64,000 nt of DNA, taken from Trichoplax adhaerens. Lineage: Eukaryota; Placozoa; Uniplacotomia; Trichoplacea; Trichoplacidae. Where the stretch lies: positions 2,973,836 through 3,037,835 of the forward strand of contig NW_002060949.1 in NCBI RefSeq assembly GCF_000150275.1, given 5' to 3'. The notes beneath the pieces were generated by a model. The model did not search any database. It saw nothing but the letters and a program-made list of their open reading frames with translations, and had not been told where the DNA came from. Positions 49,401 through 63,900 of the stretch are shown piece by piece. Positions within the stretch are counted from its first letter, which is position 1. Each line of letters opens with the position of its first letter. Both the position numbers and the translations under genes were made by a program.

Positions 49401-52400
49401 TCTTGACGGAATAATCTCTCGTGAAAAGAGTCCCCATGTACAGGAAGACGATGCGAACAGTGATACAAGTAGTACTGATAGCAATAGTTTGCCATCTCAA
49501 AGGCCGAAGAATTATGAATTGGCTGGTGTGGTCGTTCATAGTGGTCAGGCGAATGCAGGACATTATTATTCATTTGTTAAGGATCGCCGGTAGGACAAAG
49601 ACTTGCTTTATATCATTTCATTGTGATATATACTTCTGCATAAGTTATAGGCTGTAGAATATTGAAATAATTTCCAACTCTTCTCTAGAACTCAAATTTG
49701 GTATAAGATGAACGATATGACCGTTGAAGAATTTAATATGTCAGCGGCAACATTAGAATCTGAGTGTTTCGGTGGAAGTTATCAACCGAAGAGCAATGAC
49801 GCATGTAAGATGTCTATGAAAATTGTAGCGATTTTTCAATATGATAACAGGATATTGCCATATAATTTATAGATCCTTCCTATCAAGATATACGTCATGC
49901 TAACAAATATTGGAGTGGATATATGTTATTCTATGACGCGGTAACAGATTACGGCAATGACAAATTAATGCTATCTAGATCTTTGGATAGCCGGTCTGAG
50001 GGTGCTCGGTTCGTACACAGTGTTCATAGCTAAGTGATCATCTGAACATATTAGTTTAAAATTGCTAAGACATGTACTTTATATTTTAGGTCCGATTCTT
50101 CTGTTCCAGATTCTCCATCCTCTCTAAATCTTGCTAATGACGGATTTAGTCAATTAGCTGCACTAGTTAAGCGAGGGGAAAGGAAGGGGCTATTCATGAA
50201 CAAGATGCCTGCAAGCATTCAGAGAATCGTAATAACTGATAACCTGATACTAGATCACTTTAGTTAAATCTATTTTCTATAGAAATTAAAGTCATTACTG
50301 ATGTTAGTGAAAGTTTAGAAATATATATTTTTGGGTTCTTTGCAGGTACATGAGGAAAACTTACATTTCATGAGAAATCAATCAATATACAACTCGAACT
50401 ATTTTAAATTCATTCTTAATTTAACATCATGCAATTTTGTAAGCAATCATGAAAGCTAAATGTTATTTCTTCTTTCCACTTGTGCTTTAAATTTATTATA
50501 TTTTTTCTGTTATTGAAGAGCACAAATAACATGTCTTCTGGATTAGTTGTCTGGAGCCTTAAATTGGCAGTTAATTTTCTTGTGAATACTTACTTCAAAG
50601 TTAGAGAAGAACTTAGGTAAGATATGAAGTTATTTAGTGTTGAATTACCTATGTATTGTAAAAGCAGTTTATCAGTCTTTTCATTATAATTATTGTTAAA
50701 TTAAGTATTACGTTTGTTCAATATAAAAATGTATTATTTCGTGCAGAAATTGTCAGTTGGAATGGAATAACTGCATGGAGAAATTAATCACGGCTTGTGA
50801 TGAATCCTGTTTATGGTTTCTTTCTTATTTAAGTGATGGATATGGCGAAACTTGCCTGAAGTATGAGTTTTAATGTGATTAAGTTATTAGCTCTATTTTA
50901 AGATTCGAATATCTACAACTCATAGGTTATTACTGCTGGAGTGTCCATCGGATAGTGTTCGAGAAAGCTTTGCAGGAATGCTCCAGCAAGCAATAAATCG
51001 CTTTTATAGTTGTAAACGCTTAGAACAGGCGGTGAGCAACATGCATTCTGTACACTTCTAAGGGCAATATTATGCTATATTTCTTACATTAATTTATCAT
51101 AGGACGTATCAACTTATGAAAGAGTTATAACTAAGTTACTGCACGTGCTTGCAAGAGATGTCCCTGATTACTATCGAAGTTGTTCTCAATATTTTGGATT
51201 ACTAAGTGCTATAACCAAAATGGTAATTGAAATTTCGCTTTAAATCCGAAAAATGACCATTTACTATAAATTTGATCACTCATGCTTGTATAGGGTTCGA
51301 AGGCTGTATCTCATCTCTTAGACAGTGGTGCCTTGCAGAGGTTATTGGAATTTTTAATTGGACCGCCTTTTCAGAAATCTATCCGCATAGAGAATCTACC
51401 AATCTCGGAGATCCTGGTGAGTTTATATCATATCATGGGTATTGTAGCGATTTGCTATTCTTCGGCAAAACAATTTAATAATTCGACTATATCTCGCAAT
51501 TTTTAAGCGAATCTCATCAGGACGCCGGTGGTCTGCTTTACAATCTAGAGAATTTTCTTCAATACATATCACTATCTGTAACTTGATCATTAACTGTGAT
51601 GTTTCTACTCAACATACAATAGGTATTTAAGATTTTATGGTATATAAACCGAAAAAACTAAATATAAATAATGGTTTTATTTTCTTTTGATATCGCTGCT
51701 TGACTAAAACCACATTTGATATTACCACAGTACACTCTATAAAATTACCGGATATCAACAATTATCCGACGGAGTTACAGCCCATGTCTTCTGCAGTAAA
51801 TGACATCATTTTTGGTATTGAAGGAGTCAAATACTTTCACGAGGTACATATTAGTGAATATTTTTATCTCTCACTCTGTTTGGCTGACTTTATCAATCTA
51901 TTCCAGTCTCATTAACATTTACCTTATCGTATTTGCCATATCAAGGTTATAGCTGCTATGTATGTGAGCTAATAAGAAAATTTTACAATTATTAGGCTTT
52001 ACTAGCTTGCTGCGAAGTGGTAGGAATTACTGCATCAGTTACCAATATGCTGGTACACTGTTGTTGGTGTAACGAAACATTTTCGACCATCGTTTTGGCG
52101 AAGCTATTGGTAAAAAAATTGTTTTAATACTTTTAAAGAGAATGCCACATACCTTGAAACATTTAATAAGTGTAGAAAGAGAGAGTTGTATGATAGTTGT
52201 GGTTGCGGATCAAAGCATCATTTTAATATGCAGATGAATAAATGTTTTTACATACATGTGCAATAGGCTCACTTATCGATGGCTCCTTCAAATGAATTAA
52301 AAAATTTATTTACTATCTTAACTAGATTAACGGTAGGTTCTTTAATTCTTTCCCCTACTTTTATGGATATTGGAAATTGTTGAGATATAATTTCTAATTT

Positions 52401-53254
52401 AAATCTTTACCGCAGCTGCTTGATGATTCTCTGAAAGTTAAAAGATTTAAAACTATAGTTGACGGTCCAGAAAATAATGGTTTATTAGGTAAGACTACCT
52501 TTTATACATTGTGTCAATCATGCTTAAATACAATTTATTTATGTATGCCATAACATTATGAAACAGCGACTATTAAATCCAATTATCAAACCGACAGTAG
52601 AAGAGCGTATCAGTGCATCAAATTTTTAGTCAGTATGGCAAACAAGTGAGTGCTAAGAAATTTAGTTGTCATAGAACGATCTATTTTATGTATTATTATA
52701 AACTTCAGACTTATTCAACACTTTTAGAGATGAAATCCTACGAAAGCATTTGATTGAAAATACTAATCGGTGGCACTGGGCAGTTCAATGGCTGAAGAAA
52801 AAAGTTGTTATCTCTTTTGTAATTTTGCTTCGTTAATTTTTTACTAAAACACTTTTATATCAATAGATGTCCGAATCTTGGACTTCGCAGTCTGCTGTTT
52901 CCAATGAGTCTTCTACTAGCAAAGTTTTGCAAAGAACAATTAGTGCTCAAGTATGCTATGTACTAGATAGTTTTTAAAGAAACACTGCTATGGTACCCGC
53001 CCATCTTTTCAATTATAATTATTAATATTTTTAATCTGCTATCTCATATACAGGATACTCTTGCAGAAGCAACTGCACTTTTATCGCAGATTGAATCGAG
53101 TGGAATTGCTCATGGTGCAATTTCCGAACTGGATTCGCAAGATTCTTTACAAGAAGACAGTGAAGTGGATGAATTGTACAATGAGAACGGCGAGAAAGGT
53201 GGTAAAAACGAGGATTCTGCAGATGAGTCGTCTCGGCAAGGTTACCAGTTCTAA
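37466..53254 (+). CDS. USP9X: USP9X-type ubiquitin carboxyl-terminal hydrolase (many exons)
   Basis: Giant deubiquitinase of the USP9X/FAF family. Starts at ATG 37466 with a disordered N-terminus, then a 1.5-kb intron and [10 protein letters not shown] (39193-39225). The helical armadillo-like N-terminal half covers about 39.2-44.4 kb (for example [11 protein letters not shown] and [14 protein letters not shown]). A UBL-like module is at about 44.6-45.0 kb, followed by ESCLPSVI. The catalytic USP domain runs about 48.1-50.0 kb. Its Cys box is [16 protein letters not shown], with the nucleophile codon at 48209-48211. It continues with [44 protein letters not shown] and [13 protein letters not shown] (catalytic His codon 49561-49563), with WYKMND as acidic partner region and zinc-ligand CxxC pairs at CKDC and CEKC. 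The C-terminal helical half covers about 50.1-53.0 kb and includes [14 protein letters not shown] and [12 protein letters not shown]. Stop at 53252-53254. Apparent frame breaks all coincide with GT-AG introns. Confidence 0.97.
37697..39189 (+). other. Large first intron of USP9X
   Basis: About 1.5 kb between the donor CACGA/GTAAG and the acceptor TTTACAG before the PPPPY exon; phase is kept (ACG A + AT TTC). It contains a few TACAGTA motifs near the start and an AAT microsatellite near 38080. The frame at 38018-38281 looks like chance. Confidence 0.6.
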
Positions 53255-53430
53255 GAATAGAAATCGCATCGCATGGCATTGTTCATTGAGCTTTGTTGTC
53301 AAAACAATTACATTCTTTTAAATAATCTAAATGGAAATTTTAATAACGATCAGCTGTTGTCTCACTTTTTTTAAATAGTAAAGTTTGCTTAACATTTATA
53401 TGTGTTTTTATTCTCTCATTCGATGCTGAG

Positions 53431-53436
53431 AATAAA
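53431..53436 (+). terminator. Polyadenylation signal AATAAA after USP9X
   Basis: Perfect AATAAA about 180 nt after the USP9X stop, with a second AATAAA at 53705-53710. Either could end the transcript. Confidence 0.45.
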
Positions 53437-54974
53437 ATGTTAACACTACTGCATGTGTCGTGCTATCGATGTTTATGCGACGTTACGTAATGAAAATTGT
53501 ACGATTCTGTTGAGAATTGGCCAACAATGTTAAGTGTTTTGAAAATGTATTATTTTTGCTTGTATAGTAAACAGTGTCTACTTTGAAAACTTTCTGTTTT
53601 AGTGTAAGATACGAATGCCAATGAAATATCACTGCCGTAGTCAATTGGAGCAGCAATGATTATTATTTTTGATACTTTGCTTTCTGTTCTTTTATACCGT
53701 ATGAAATAAATGTTGCTATCGCATCTCTTGTACTGTACTAAATTTCTTTGTGATCATAGGTACACTCTTATGTTATTGTAGCATCTCAACAATCTAATAA
53801 TAATATACGGGTAATTCTAATTTCGCCACCAACAAGATCAGGTATTTCTTTCAATCGCTTCTACCAATGTCATTTCAATCTAAGTTCAGTACAATAAGTA
53901 TTTATCAAATGTTCTACGAAATGGATAGCAATCTTGATAAAGCAAAATTCGAAGGAAATTATCTAGAAGATGCGGAATCCAATTTTTTTAAACAAAGAGA
54001 AATACAACATACACCTTTTTATTATTATTTTCAACGTATCGGTACTACTGGTGTTATCATTCATAAACTATAATATAAAAAGTATCAATTGGGTATATAA
54101 TCTTCATCATTATTAGCTATTGGCTTTGGTGAAGAAAATCAATCATGTTCATTAAAAATAAAGATTTAGTAGTAACAGGAAATAATTAGCATATTATACA
54201 AGCAAATCAAAAATTATACAGTGATTGCATAAGTTTGTCTATATCATATCGTTGGATAGAATAGTATTATGATTTACACTATATAGAAATCTCTAATATC
54301 AAGTAGAAGAGAGTAGAGAAGTCTTGCCGTGACTTTTATTTTCTTACTGGTTTTGGGTAGGCGCTGAACCGGTTGACGAGATAATTGATTTCAAATCCTA
54401 TACAGAAATCATGTAGCCATGATTAATATTGTTGATGATAATATTCATTAGACGATAGATCTTCGTACTATTTAATATATGCACTAAAGTATCCTATGCA
54501 TATTCGTAGTGTGAACGTAAGATTATAAGCTGTTAGCTACCGCTTTCTTGTATGTTTTGCATGCTTTAATAGCGTTATGAAGAATAGGATGAGAGAAAAT
54601 GGTATCAAATGGCAATGGAGAAGCGGTAGATGAGCCAAGCTCTTGATATAAATCCGATACATAGCTCTAAATGGGGAGTTTTAATACAATTGCAATAGAA
54701 AATGAGATTAAATAGATTAAGCTTGATATTCATGAAGTGATAAAAGCATAAGTAATCCATAAATGAACGATCGTAGCACTCACTGTTGTTAGAGTACAAT
54801 TATCTGTTGTCGACAGTTCAAATCGGTTTGATTTCTTCTTAAAATAAGTTCCATGATTGAGGACCTAAAATTGCAATAGAAAACATAGATGCATAAACAA
54901 ACAAAATGCACAGTGTTCATAGTTTAGACAAATAATTTAAGTAGCTGATATATGTCAGCTAAATTAAATGTCTC
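53437..54974. other. Convergent spacer between USP9X and SPEF2
   Basis: Holds the USP9X 3' flank and possibly unrecognised last exons of SPEF2. The plus-strand frame at 53867-54073 (68 codons) is Phe/Tyr-rich with no known domain and is probably chance. Confidence 0.45.
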
Positions 54975-57900
54975 CTATAACTTGGAGAATCTGATTTGTT
55001 TCAAAATTATTTTCGAACCTGATTGATTCAATAATATTTCGAACCTAATTATTAATAATTGTACCTTCACTAAAGCTTCAACAGGAATCATAGCATTATT
55101 ATGTGTCGCGCTTTCAGATTCCTCTTCTTCTTCTTTTTCTTCTATAACTGTATGTAGGCTTGATTCAGTTGATTTTTCTTCATTCTCGGTTTTTAATCCA
55201 TCGTCAGTGAGCTCTCTTATACTAATATATGGCATTGGCTGACTCGAAGTAACGCTAAGAGCTCGCATTAATCCAATATCGTGTCGTCTTGCTTGGCAGA
55301 AATAAAGCAACTATAAATTGATATAGAGATGAAATAGAGTCAAAAACTGAGTTGTCCATACTGTAATATATAAAGTTTTCATGTTAGTTAAATAACATAT
55401 CAATATCATAAAATTTTATGATGTTAATCAATACCATATCTACGTAATCAAGAAGAAGCGTTGAAGTATTATTATGGCCAAAGATATCAAAGAACGCCTG
55501 CAAGAAGAAAAACTTGAATTATTACTCGGCATATAATATTAAGCCCGATCATTTAAGTTATACGATACTATTTCATATCATCCACAGATAATGTTCCCAA
55601 ATTGTAAAAACAATCGGGCTATTTTTTACCTTGCAAAACTATTTATTTGGGAACATAAGCAATGTAGTATCAAATTATAGAACAAGCACATCATTCCACC
55701 CAAAATTAAAAGCTACGATGACTGGGAACGGAGCTAATTCTATCTTGCGATTCAGTAATTGACTAAGTTTATAGGCAATCCAGCAATGTAATTAGTACTG
55801 CTATATTACAGTATATCATTAGGATCGGTTATAAAGCAGTAGGAACTGAACGAGTTCATTATCATCTTAAAATATTTACTTGGAATACACGATAACAATT
55901 GGATTGCGGTGTACATTTTAGGTACGAATACTGATGGGAATTGATTACCAAGGCTAATCTAATTTTTCATCTCATGTAGCGAGAGTCGAATAAATTTAAT
56001 CATGTTATAAATTAATGACCTCTTTCAGCTTTCCAAGTCGATCATATTGTCGAGGAAGAGATGGACTTTGATTGCTAGGCGGTGAACCTTTAAACCATAA
56101 TTCTATCTATAATATCCAAAATGAAGAATTTCTCGCTTCTTAATGACACGATTTGATATTATTATTCTCAAACAACATAGAATAATTATGAATTTTTAAA
56201 TACCTTTTCATATTGTGCTTTTGTCACGAAGCCAGTGTGATCGGTATCCACTTGACGAAATTTCTTCAAGGTATCCAATAATTGATCTCGACTTGGCCAA
56301 GGAACAGGATTCATAATAGCTACTAAAAAGATTCGCCAATTGATGTACTCCTTATCCAGCGATACCAAGTTAGCCATGTCATTCAACTACGAAAGAAGAA
56401 ATGATAAAATTATATATCAAGATTGGATGACAAACAGCTACGTTAAAAAGTTGTAAAAATTCATAATGATGAAAATTGAAGCTAGTGATTATAAATAAAT
56501 ATTTTAAAAATGAATTATAGTTGGGTTGGAAATACACAGCTATATAATTACTTGTGTCTGATTTAAGAGCATCCATTTATCCGGTAAAGTTTCCTGACCG
56601 TGCTATTATTAATAATTATGAATGGTTAAGATTGTATGATATTTTAATGATAATTAATTACCAATTATGAATTAATGTCATTCTAACCGAAAGCGAAATA
56701 GTTCCGTGAAGGAGATCAATAAATGCTTGCTTAGATATGTAACCGTTGGATGCAATAGCAGATAGCTAAAAATAGGATGATTGATCATTTCGATATTAAA
56801 ACGCTTCAAACGGATTGAGATTCCAATATCTAAAATTTTATATAATGTACCTGATGGGCCAAGTTTAATATTTGCACAACAGTAAAATTCTCTGGCATGC
56901 TTGATTCAATTGGACTAGGGGGTGGAGGTGGCTCCGGTATGTTATACATCATGACATTCTACAACGTATTAATTATCGTCAATATCGTATAAAATTCATC
57001 AAATTTCTTTATCGATTTTAATGGCTAATTCGGAGACATCATTTCTACCTCATCGATGAAGAAGTTATCATTGACCAGTTTAAGTTCATTTTGTATCTTT
57101 TCCTCACTCTCGATAGCAGCTCTCATCATTGTCGTTAATTCTTTAATACTATAAGCCAGTTAATATGAACGGTTAGAAATCATTGAACTTCAAGAATTCT
57201 ATAGCCAGAATATAATTATTATAAATGGATAGGATAGCATTATACTGTACGTGTATACAACATTTGGTATTTCATGTCTGTTTACATGCTAAAATCAAGG
57301 CTACTACACATTCTAACTGAATAGCGAGATTGGATATTGTAAGCTTCTACCAACGAAATAAAGTCTATTTTCTTTAGCTAATTAATCTCTTTAGTTAAGC
57401 TCAAACGATTATTACCAGAAAATAAAGTAGTTTACTATAGAAACAGCTATTTTAATTGAGCGTAGTATATAGCTATATATTCCTATATATTATTTTATAT
57501 CTGGTTATTTTTCTCAGTTTCCACATTCAAACTGTCTTCACTTTTAACTTACGATCAGCACTTCAATTTTGTCAACTATAACTATAAAGTAATACCTTTC
57601 CATTTCTTTGCGAAATCGTTGACCCAACCAATCATCCATATCTTTATACATGACTTCAGCCTTATGCTAGCGGAATAAGTTTTATAAATTAAAGCGGATA
57701 TGGAAATAACATTAATCAGATCTAAACTAGGTCAATAACTACTAAGCGTACCACAATAATTAAATTTATTACATATCAACCAAGCGTGATGATATCCTTA
57801 AAGTGAACTATACCTTTATTACTTGGATATCGCAAATAGCTCTACTGCGGATTAATTCTAATCGACTTCTCAATCTAATCTCTATAAGTAGAAAATGTTT

Positions 57901-60900
57901 TAATTTTTAGAAGTATTCATAATCCTTTTTCTTCCACCATATCTTAGCTACTGAAGATGATGTATGAGCCATAACTTATGACTTACCTTCAGCTTTTGTA
58001 GCCGCTGTGAATTCTTCACGGATCTTCTCACGTATAGCGATTTGTTCCTTTTCCTCAGCTGTTTGCTCAGGAGGTTCTAGTCCAAAGTCATGAGTACCAT
58101 GAGTATGATAGCAATAATATTTATGTAAAATTAAATAAAAATACTTTCATCTATTCAATCTTTATCAGTCAGAAGCGTATATTTCTGAATTAAGGAAGAT
58201 TGTGATTTCGATTAACTTGAACTACGACGATGATCGAATAAGAATTGACATCCTACTCGCTATAACTGTATGAAATAATGAAGAACTAATGCATCTCACT
58301 ATCAATAATCGACGCTTCTATTTAGTTTATTGTAAATGTTTATCCTCACGACTTAGAACGTTAAGATGCGATTTTTCTTTAGGAATGAATACATCATTAT
58401 GATTATAATCCCTAGTATTTCTAAGGATACTACAGCAATCGCAATTCACTACTCCTGCAGATCAATTCATACAGGTGAGCTAGTCTTCACCGACTAAACA
58501 TTTCATTAGAACTGATAATCACTTCTCTTACCTTCAACGGGTTCTTCGACTACAATTTGTTGTTTTTTATGTCTGCCTTTCACTACCTTTTCTTTCTTAT
58601 GCTTTTTTTTAGTTTTAGCCGCTTTCTCTAAATCACGCTGCCTCTCGTGTTCACGCTCACGTTCTTTCTCAGCTTCAGCGGCAGTAGCAGTTAACTCAGC
58701 GCTGATCTAATATAAATAGATTAAAATTATATATTAGGTCTATGAAACACGTAATATCTATGCTATTCAAGCCAATTAGTGATTGCGGATTCCCTACAAA
58801 TTAGTTTTGTGGTTTATACCAAGCAACACATTACAAAATTATAAGTACTCTCTATTTAATATAAGGCATACTTACCATCATTAGAACATATTCTTGGACA
58901 ATATTATACGCATCATTGATAACCTAATAATCCAAGATATACCGATTTAACAATATCATCTAGTATCGAGACAATTATCATATCATTTAATCATCTACCT
59001 TCTCATCAGGATCCATATGTAACGAAGGCGAATCCACTTTTTCTTCTTGCTTCTCTTTTTTACTCTTTTTCTCTCTTTTTTCTTTACTACCAGATTGACC
59101 ATCTTTACTTTGCTCAGCAGATTTTGGTCGTCTGGGAATTAATGGTATTCTATATAATCATATCACGAAATATAATGATTAATAACGAGTAGAATTAAAA
59201 ATACCTCACTCTTGTTGTAGTTTTTTTTATATAGATATCACGTATTAGTTTGTATGCAAATAATATAAAAATAACTATCAGGCAGATATTTTAACGCTAA
59301 TTATAAATATGTTGCCACTGTCGAATGCTAAATATTACGGAAATTGGTTAAACTATGATAGCAGAATCTTTATATACAACGGATGATTTATTACTGCTTC
59401 TAGTTATGCATCAAAATATTATAAATAGGCTAAATCAAATAGTGGTAGGAAATCGAGGTAAGAAATATGGTAGTACGAAATGTGGATATCATACTTTGTC
59501 TTGCCATCTTCAGTATCTTCATGATTCATTGCTGAAGTTAAGGCAGAAATTCCACGCTCAGCAGCATCTTTCTCTTTTTCCTTATCCTTATCCCTCTCCC
59601 GATCACGATCTTTACCGCGATCTTTGCCTCTACTTTCCTTAACTACACTCTCTTTTGCGCTAGTACTTTTACCAGTAGATGACTGAACTGAAACCGAGTT
59701 CGTTTCGATGGTTCCTTTTAGTACCACTACTGAGCTAGATTCAACTGTTGCTAGCTGTAATTGATAAAAATAAGATTATATAAGAGGATAAGAGAGACAG
59801 CGGGTAGATGAAAGCTATTTGATAACGGATATTTCAGCAGAAATGCTTACTTCAAGAAGAGGTAAACGACCGTTAGGTACAGCAAATTCGATTAATATTT
59901 TACCAGCGGCAGACATGTAATAATCTTTCAATAGAAAACATGTATCTTGTACTCGGTCTAGTTCAGCCTAAAAATCATTTCATAATTAATCATCATTAAA
60001 TTATAAGCTAGTTACTACTTGGTAGGGAATTCATTAAGTATTATTGCTATCTTGATAGCGATATAAACTCTACCTGCATTAAAGTAATATAATAATTGGT
60101 TGTTAAGCCAACTCTGTCTTCTAACCATCCATCTTTCATAATATTATCTCGCTCTCTTTCGGCATCTTCCTTACGTTTATCACACATATTCCATAGTTTC
60201 TCTGCAAGATCCTAAATAGCGTATGGAATGAAGTCTTTTAGGGTTAGATACTGGCTTAATAAATCAATTCCAATAGCGCGTAGAAAATTTCTTAGATATA
60301 TTGATTAGTTTAGTACATAACTTTCAACAACACCTGTTGAAACTAAGAACTTCTAGGATACAGCGACTAGATTAATAAAATTGTATTCAAACAGCATGGG
60401 TAAAAAATAGAAGTCTAGTACTGTATATATGCCAACATATATATGTCTTGTTTTATTAGTGCGGCAAATTATATACCATATGTTAAATGTTGCTAAGATG
60501 AAATTATTAAGCAATTAAGCTAGTTCAGTATGAATGAGCTAAAATCTTTTTAGATAAATATACTAGTTTGCTATACCATTTCAAGTAGCACGAGCTAAAA
60601 TAGAAATATTGTATGTTACAACTACAGATTTAATGTTATGTATTACAAATTCAGGGTAAATCGGTCACTGCATTTGCTAGTCATTATGGCCTAATAATTT
60701 CAAGATCGGATAATATCTATAATCCACGTACCATTACGGTCTGATGGAGTTCAGCCTTGGTCTCTTCATCACTCCTCATATCTTCAGCTAAGTCATTATA
60801 TTCCTACAAAAGACGAAACAGCATAATCAAGTTAGTATTTCCAATTTTATTAAACATACAGCAGCTTTATTGCTTAGCTGCGTTAATGTATTATCATTAC

Positions 60901-63900
60901 TCAAAATATCTAGGAATGTCACTACTCACTAGTGTAGCGACAAATAGAAATTGTGTTTAGGCTGTAGCTTTTACCCGCTAATTAAGATAAATTTATTATC
61001 ATTTTATTTTGATGGTACTGCAAATCCATAGGATGTAAAAATGTCATATAGGGTACCTATTCATGAGTATATTAGCTCAAATCAAGTACTACTCACCTTT
61101 TGCCACTGGTTTACTAACATCTGTTTTAAATCAGGCCGGCGAAGAAATTCTTTATATTCATTGCTATCAAGATCAATCATGAAATTTCAGTATTGTTATG
61201 AAATGTCTATGAGTTGGGTCTATATCCTAAACTTGGTAAATCCACCTCTTGTTCAGAATTAAGCTAATAGCTTACCGAATATTATAAAAGTACTGATAGG
61301 TGCTCTCTCTTTCGTCTCGCATTTTACGAAAGATGTATTTACATGAATCAATGTAATTGATTTCGATATTTTCCCATTGGGAAGATAAAATGGTTGCCAA
61401 TTCCTATCCATGATGAACGTGATAAATAATTCAGATGATAAACCTACGATATATATCTTTAAAGTTCCATAATTTTACCAATTCAATCGTATTTTCAACA
61501 TAAATCCAATCTTCTGAACCAGGTTCTGGTTTTGGAGGACTAGGTGGTCGTTCTTCTTCTTCTTCTACTTTGTTTAAATCTTCCGCTTCTCCTTGTCGGA
61601 CGAGTGATTGCTCTTGGATGACTGGTTCTGCCATAGCGGAAGATCGGCGTCTAGCATCTGATTTCTTTTTGAATTTCTTGCCTTAATTTTATAAAATTGG
61701 TCAGTACGAAAGATATTTTAAAATATTAAATTGATCTTATGGTATGCTTTGCTATTCAGATACCATAATTAATCATAATTCTATTTTAAACATTGATTAT
61801 TTATTGATGATATGGCAATATATATCGAAGTAAGAGGTTAATCAAATGGAATAACTGCAGGGACTTGTTGTGAAATTATACTCGATTACGTATGATAAAA
61901 TTGTTTTTATGCTACACAGGATGCAGAACAATACAGTACCGTATAATATACTACCTCAAAGGGTATAAACCTTTCCTATCATCTATTAGATTACCTTTCT
62001 CCTTGATGCGGGGACTAACATCTTTGCTATCTTCCGATTTTATCGGATGATGCTTATTCTTTTCCTTCTCTGTTTGAGCTTTACTTTCATTTTCGATAAC
62101 AGCAATTAGATTAGGGGTATCAACAACCACTTTAGGTGTTTCAGCTAATGGAGTGTCTTTATTTTCAGGTATTAAGGATGCATCTTGTACGGGATGAAGA
62201 TTTAAATCTATGAACCAGAAAAAAATAATGAACAACTAAATTAGTCAAGACCGTAAAAATGGCTATGATAAAAATAATCTATCTACATCGCAATGGATTT
62301 ACCTAACGGTTGCTGAGGCGATAAAGACCTTTCAGCTACCTGCGTAAACCAAATTTTGAAATATTTTATCAGTGATATAACGATTTAATAATGATACTGA
62401 TCATCAGGTTACAAATATTGATAAACATGGCTGTTATATCATTGAATTTACTCCGCTAGAGGGTTCAGGCTCCGGCTCCGGCTTTAATTTTTCTAGTACT
62501 TCTTCAAGAATAGTCTCCACATTTTGAAATACAGTTTCTATATCAAACATAAAGTTTTTAATCAATCATCTACTATGAGTAGAAGAAATCAATTATTTTG
62601 CTACTTAAAATAAGATTGGTCTCTTTTTTCACACAAGGTGAAACAAATTAACTACCTTGATCTTCAGCACCATCAATCTTCTTTAAATTACCAAATTTTG
62701 TAAACCATTTCTCCAGTTTTGACCAAGTATCATGAAAGCCAACCAACCTTTAAACAATTCCATAGTGAATTTAGTTATTATTACAACAACGTTTAAGTAT
62801 ATTCTATCTCTGATATTATGTATTTGATTCGTTTTCTACCTTTGCTGAACATGTTCGCTGGCATAGTTTGCATCACTAACTGGCATAACTTTATCTTGCT
62901 TGTTAAGACCAGTCCGGCTACCTTCTGGTGGTGGATTAAATTCTTCATGATACTGTTTACTAGACGTCATAGTCTCTACAATAGAAATTGCCTTTAGTTT
63001 TTCGCAAAATCATAGCTAGATCAAACACTAAACAATTCTATAGTCATAATCAGCGGTTATAGTGCAAAATTAATTGTAATCTAATGAGACAAACTTGTTC
63101 TTCCTGTTGCTCGTTTCAAAACAACTTCATCTTTTACATCAAATAAAATGACAACATCGATTCCACTAACGGGCGGCGGTAACTATTAAATACAAAAGAT
63201 TAGCTATAACGTTCATTTTAATTCCTACTTACGCGGATCATAGCTAAGACATAGTAAATACAAGTAATATAGGAATATCTATTATAGAATTAATTGATCA
63301 GTGACTCAACTTTCCCTTAAATTGGTATTATTAATACAACGACGCTAAAGATGATCTTTTCTTATAAATAGTCTTATTATAAATTCAGAAGTAGCTGTGA
63401 TGGCCTAGATTCATAGCTAACTATACCGACATCGGTATATCATAATTATCACTTTATTAATGTAGAGATACAGATGATAATCTGTATAGGCGAGGAACTA
63501 AAATTTCGTATAGATGTAATAAAAGTTACTATCATTTATTTACCTTTTCCTCCGGTTTTGGATCAGGTGCGAGCAAAGACTTCTTGCGCGCTTTGCTACC
63601 ACCTTTAGCTTGTGATATGGTTTTAACTTGAGGTGGGCTTGGATCATAGCCTGTCAAGGCTTTCTCAAATAGCTATCAAGAATGATCAATAAGATAAAAC
63701 CATTAAAATGAAAACTTTTAAAAGTTTTCTCTATGCATACAACAGTAGAAATAATTATCTAATCTTTACCTTGGCTTGGTTATATGTTGATGGGAAATCG
63801 TCTAAAATCCAACCGGAACCTTGCGGTATTTTCCTATAAAGTAATAGTCAGTTATCTTAAAAAGAGAGTCTACACATATGCTATTCTCAATCTAGAAACT

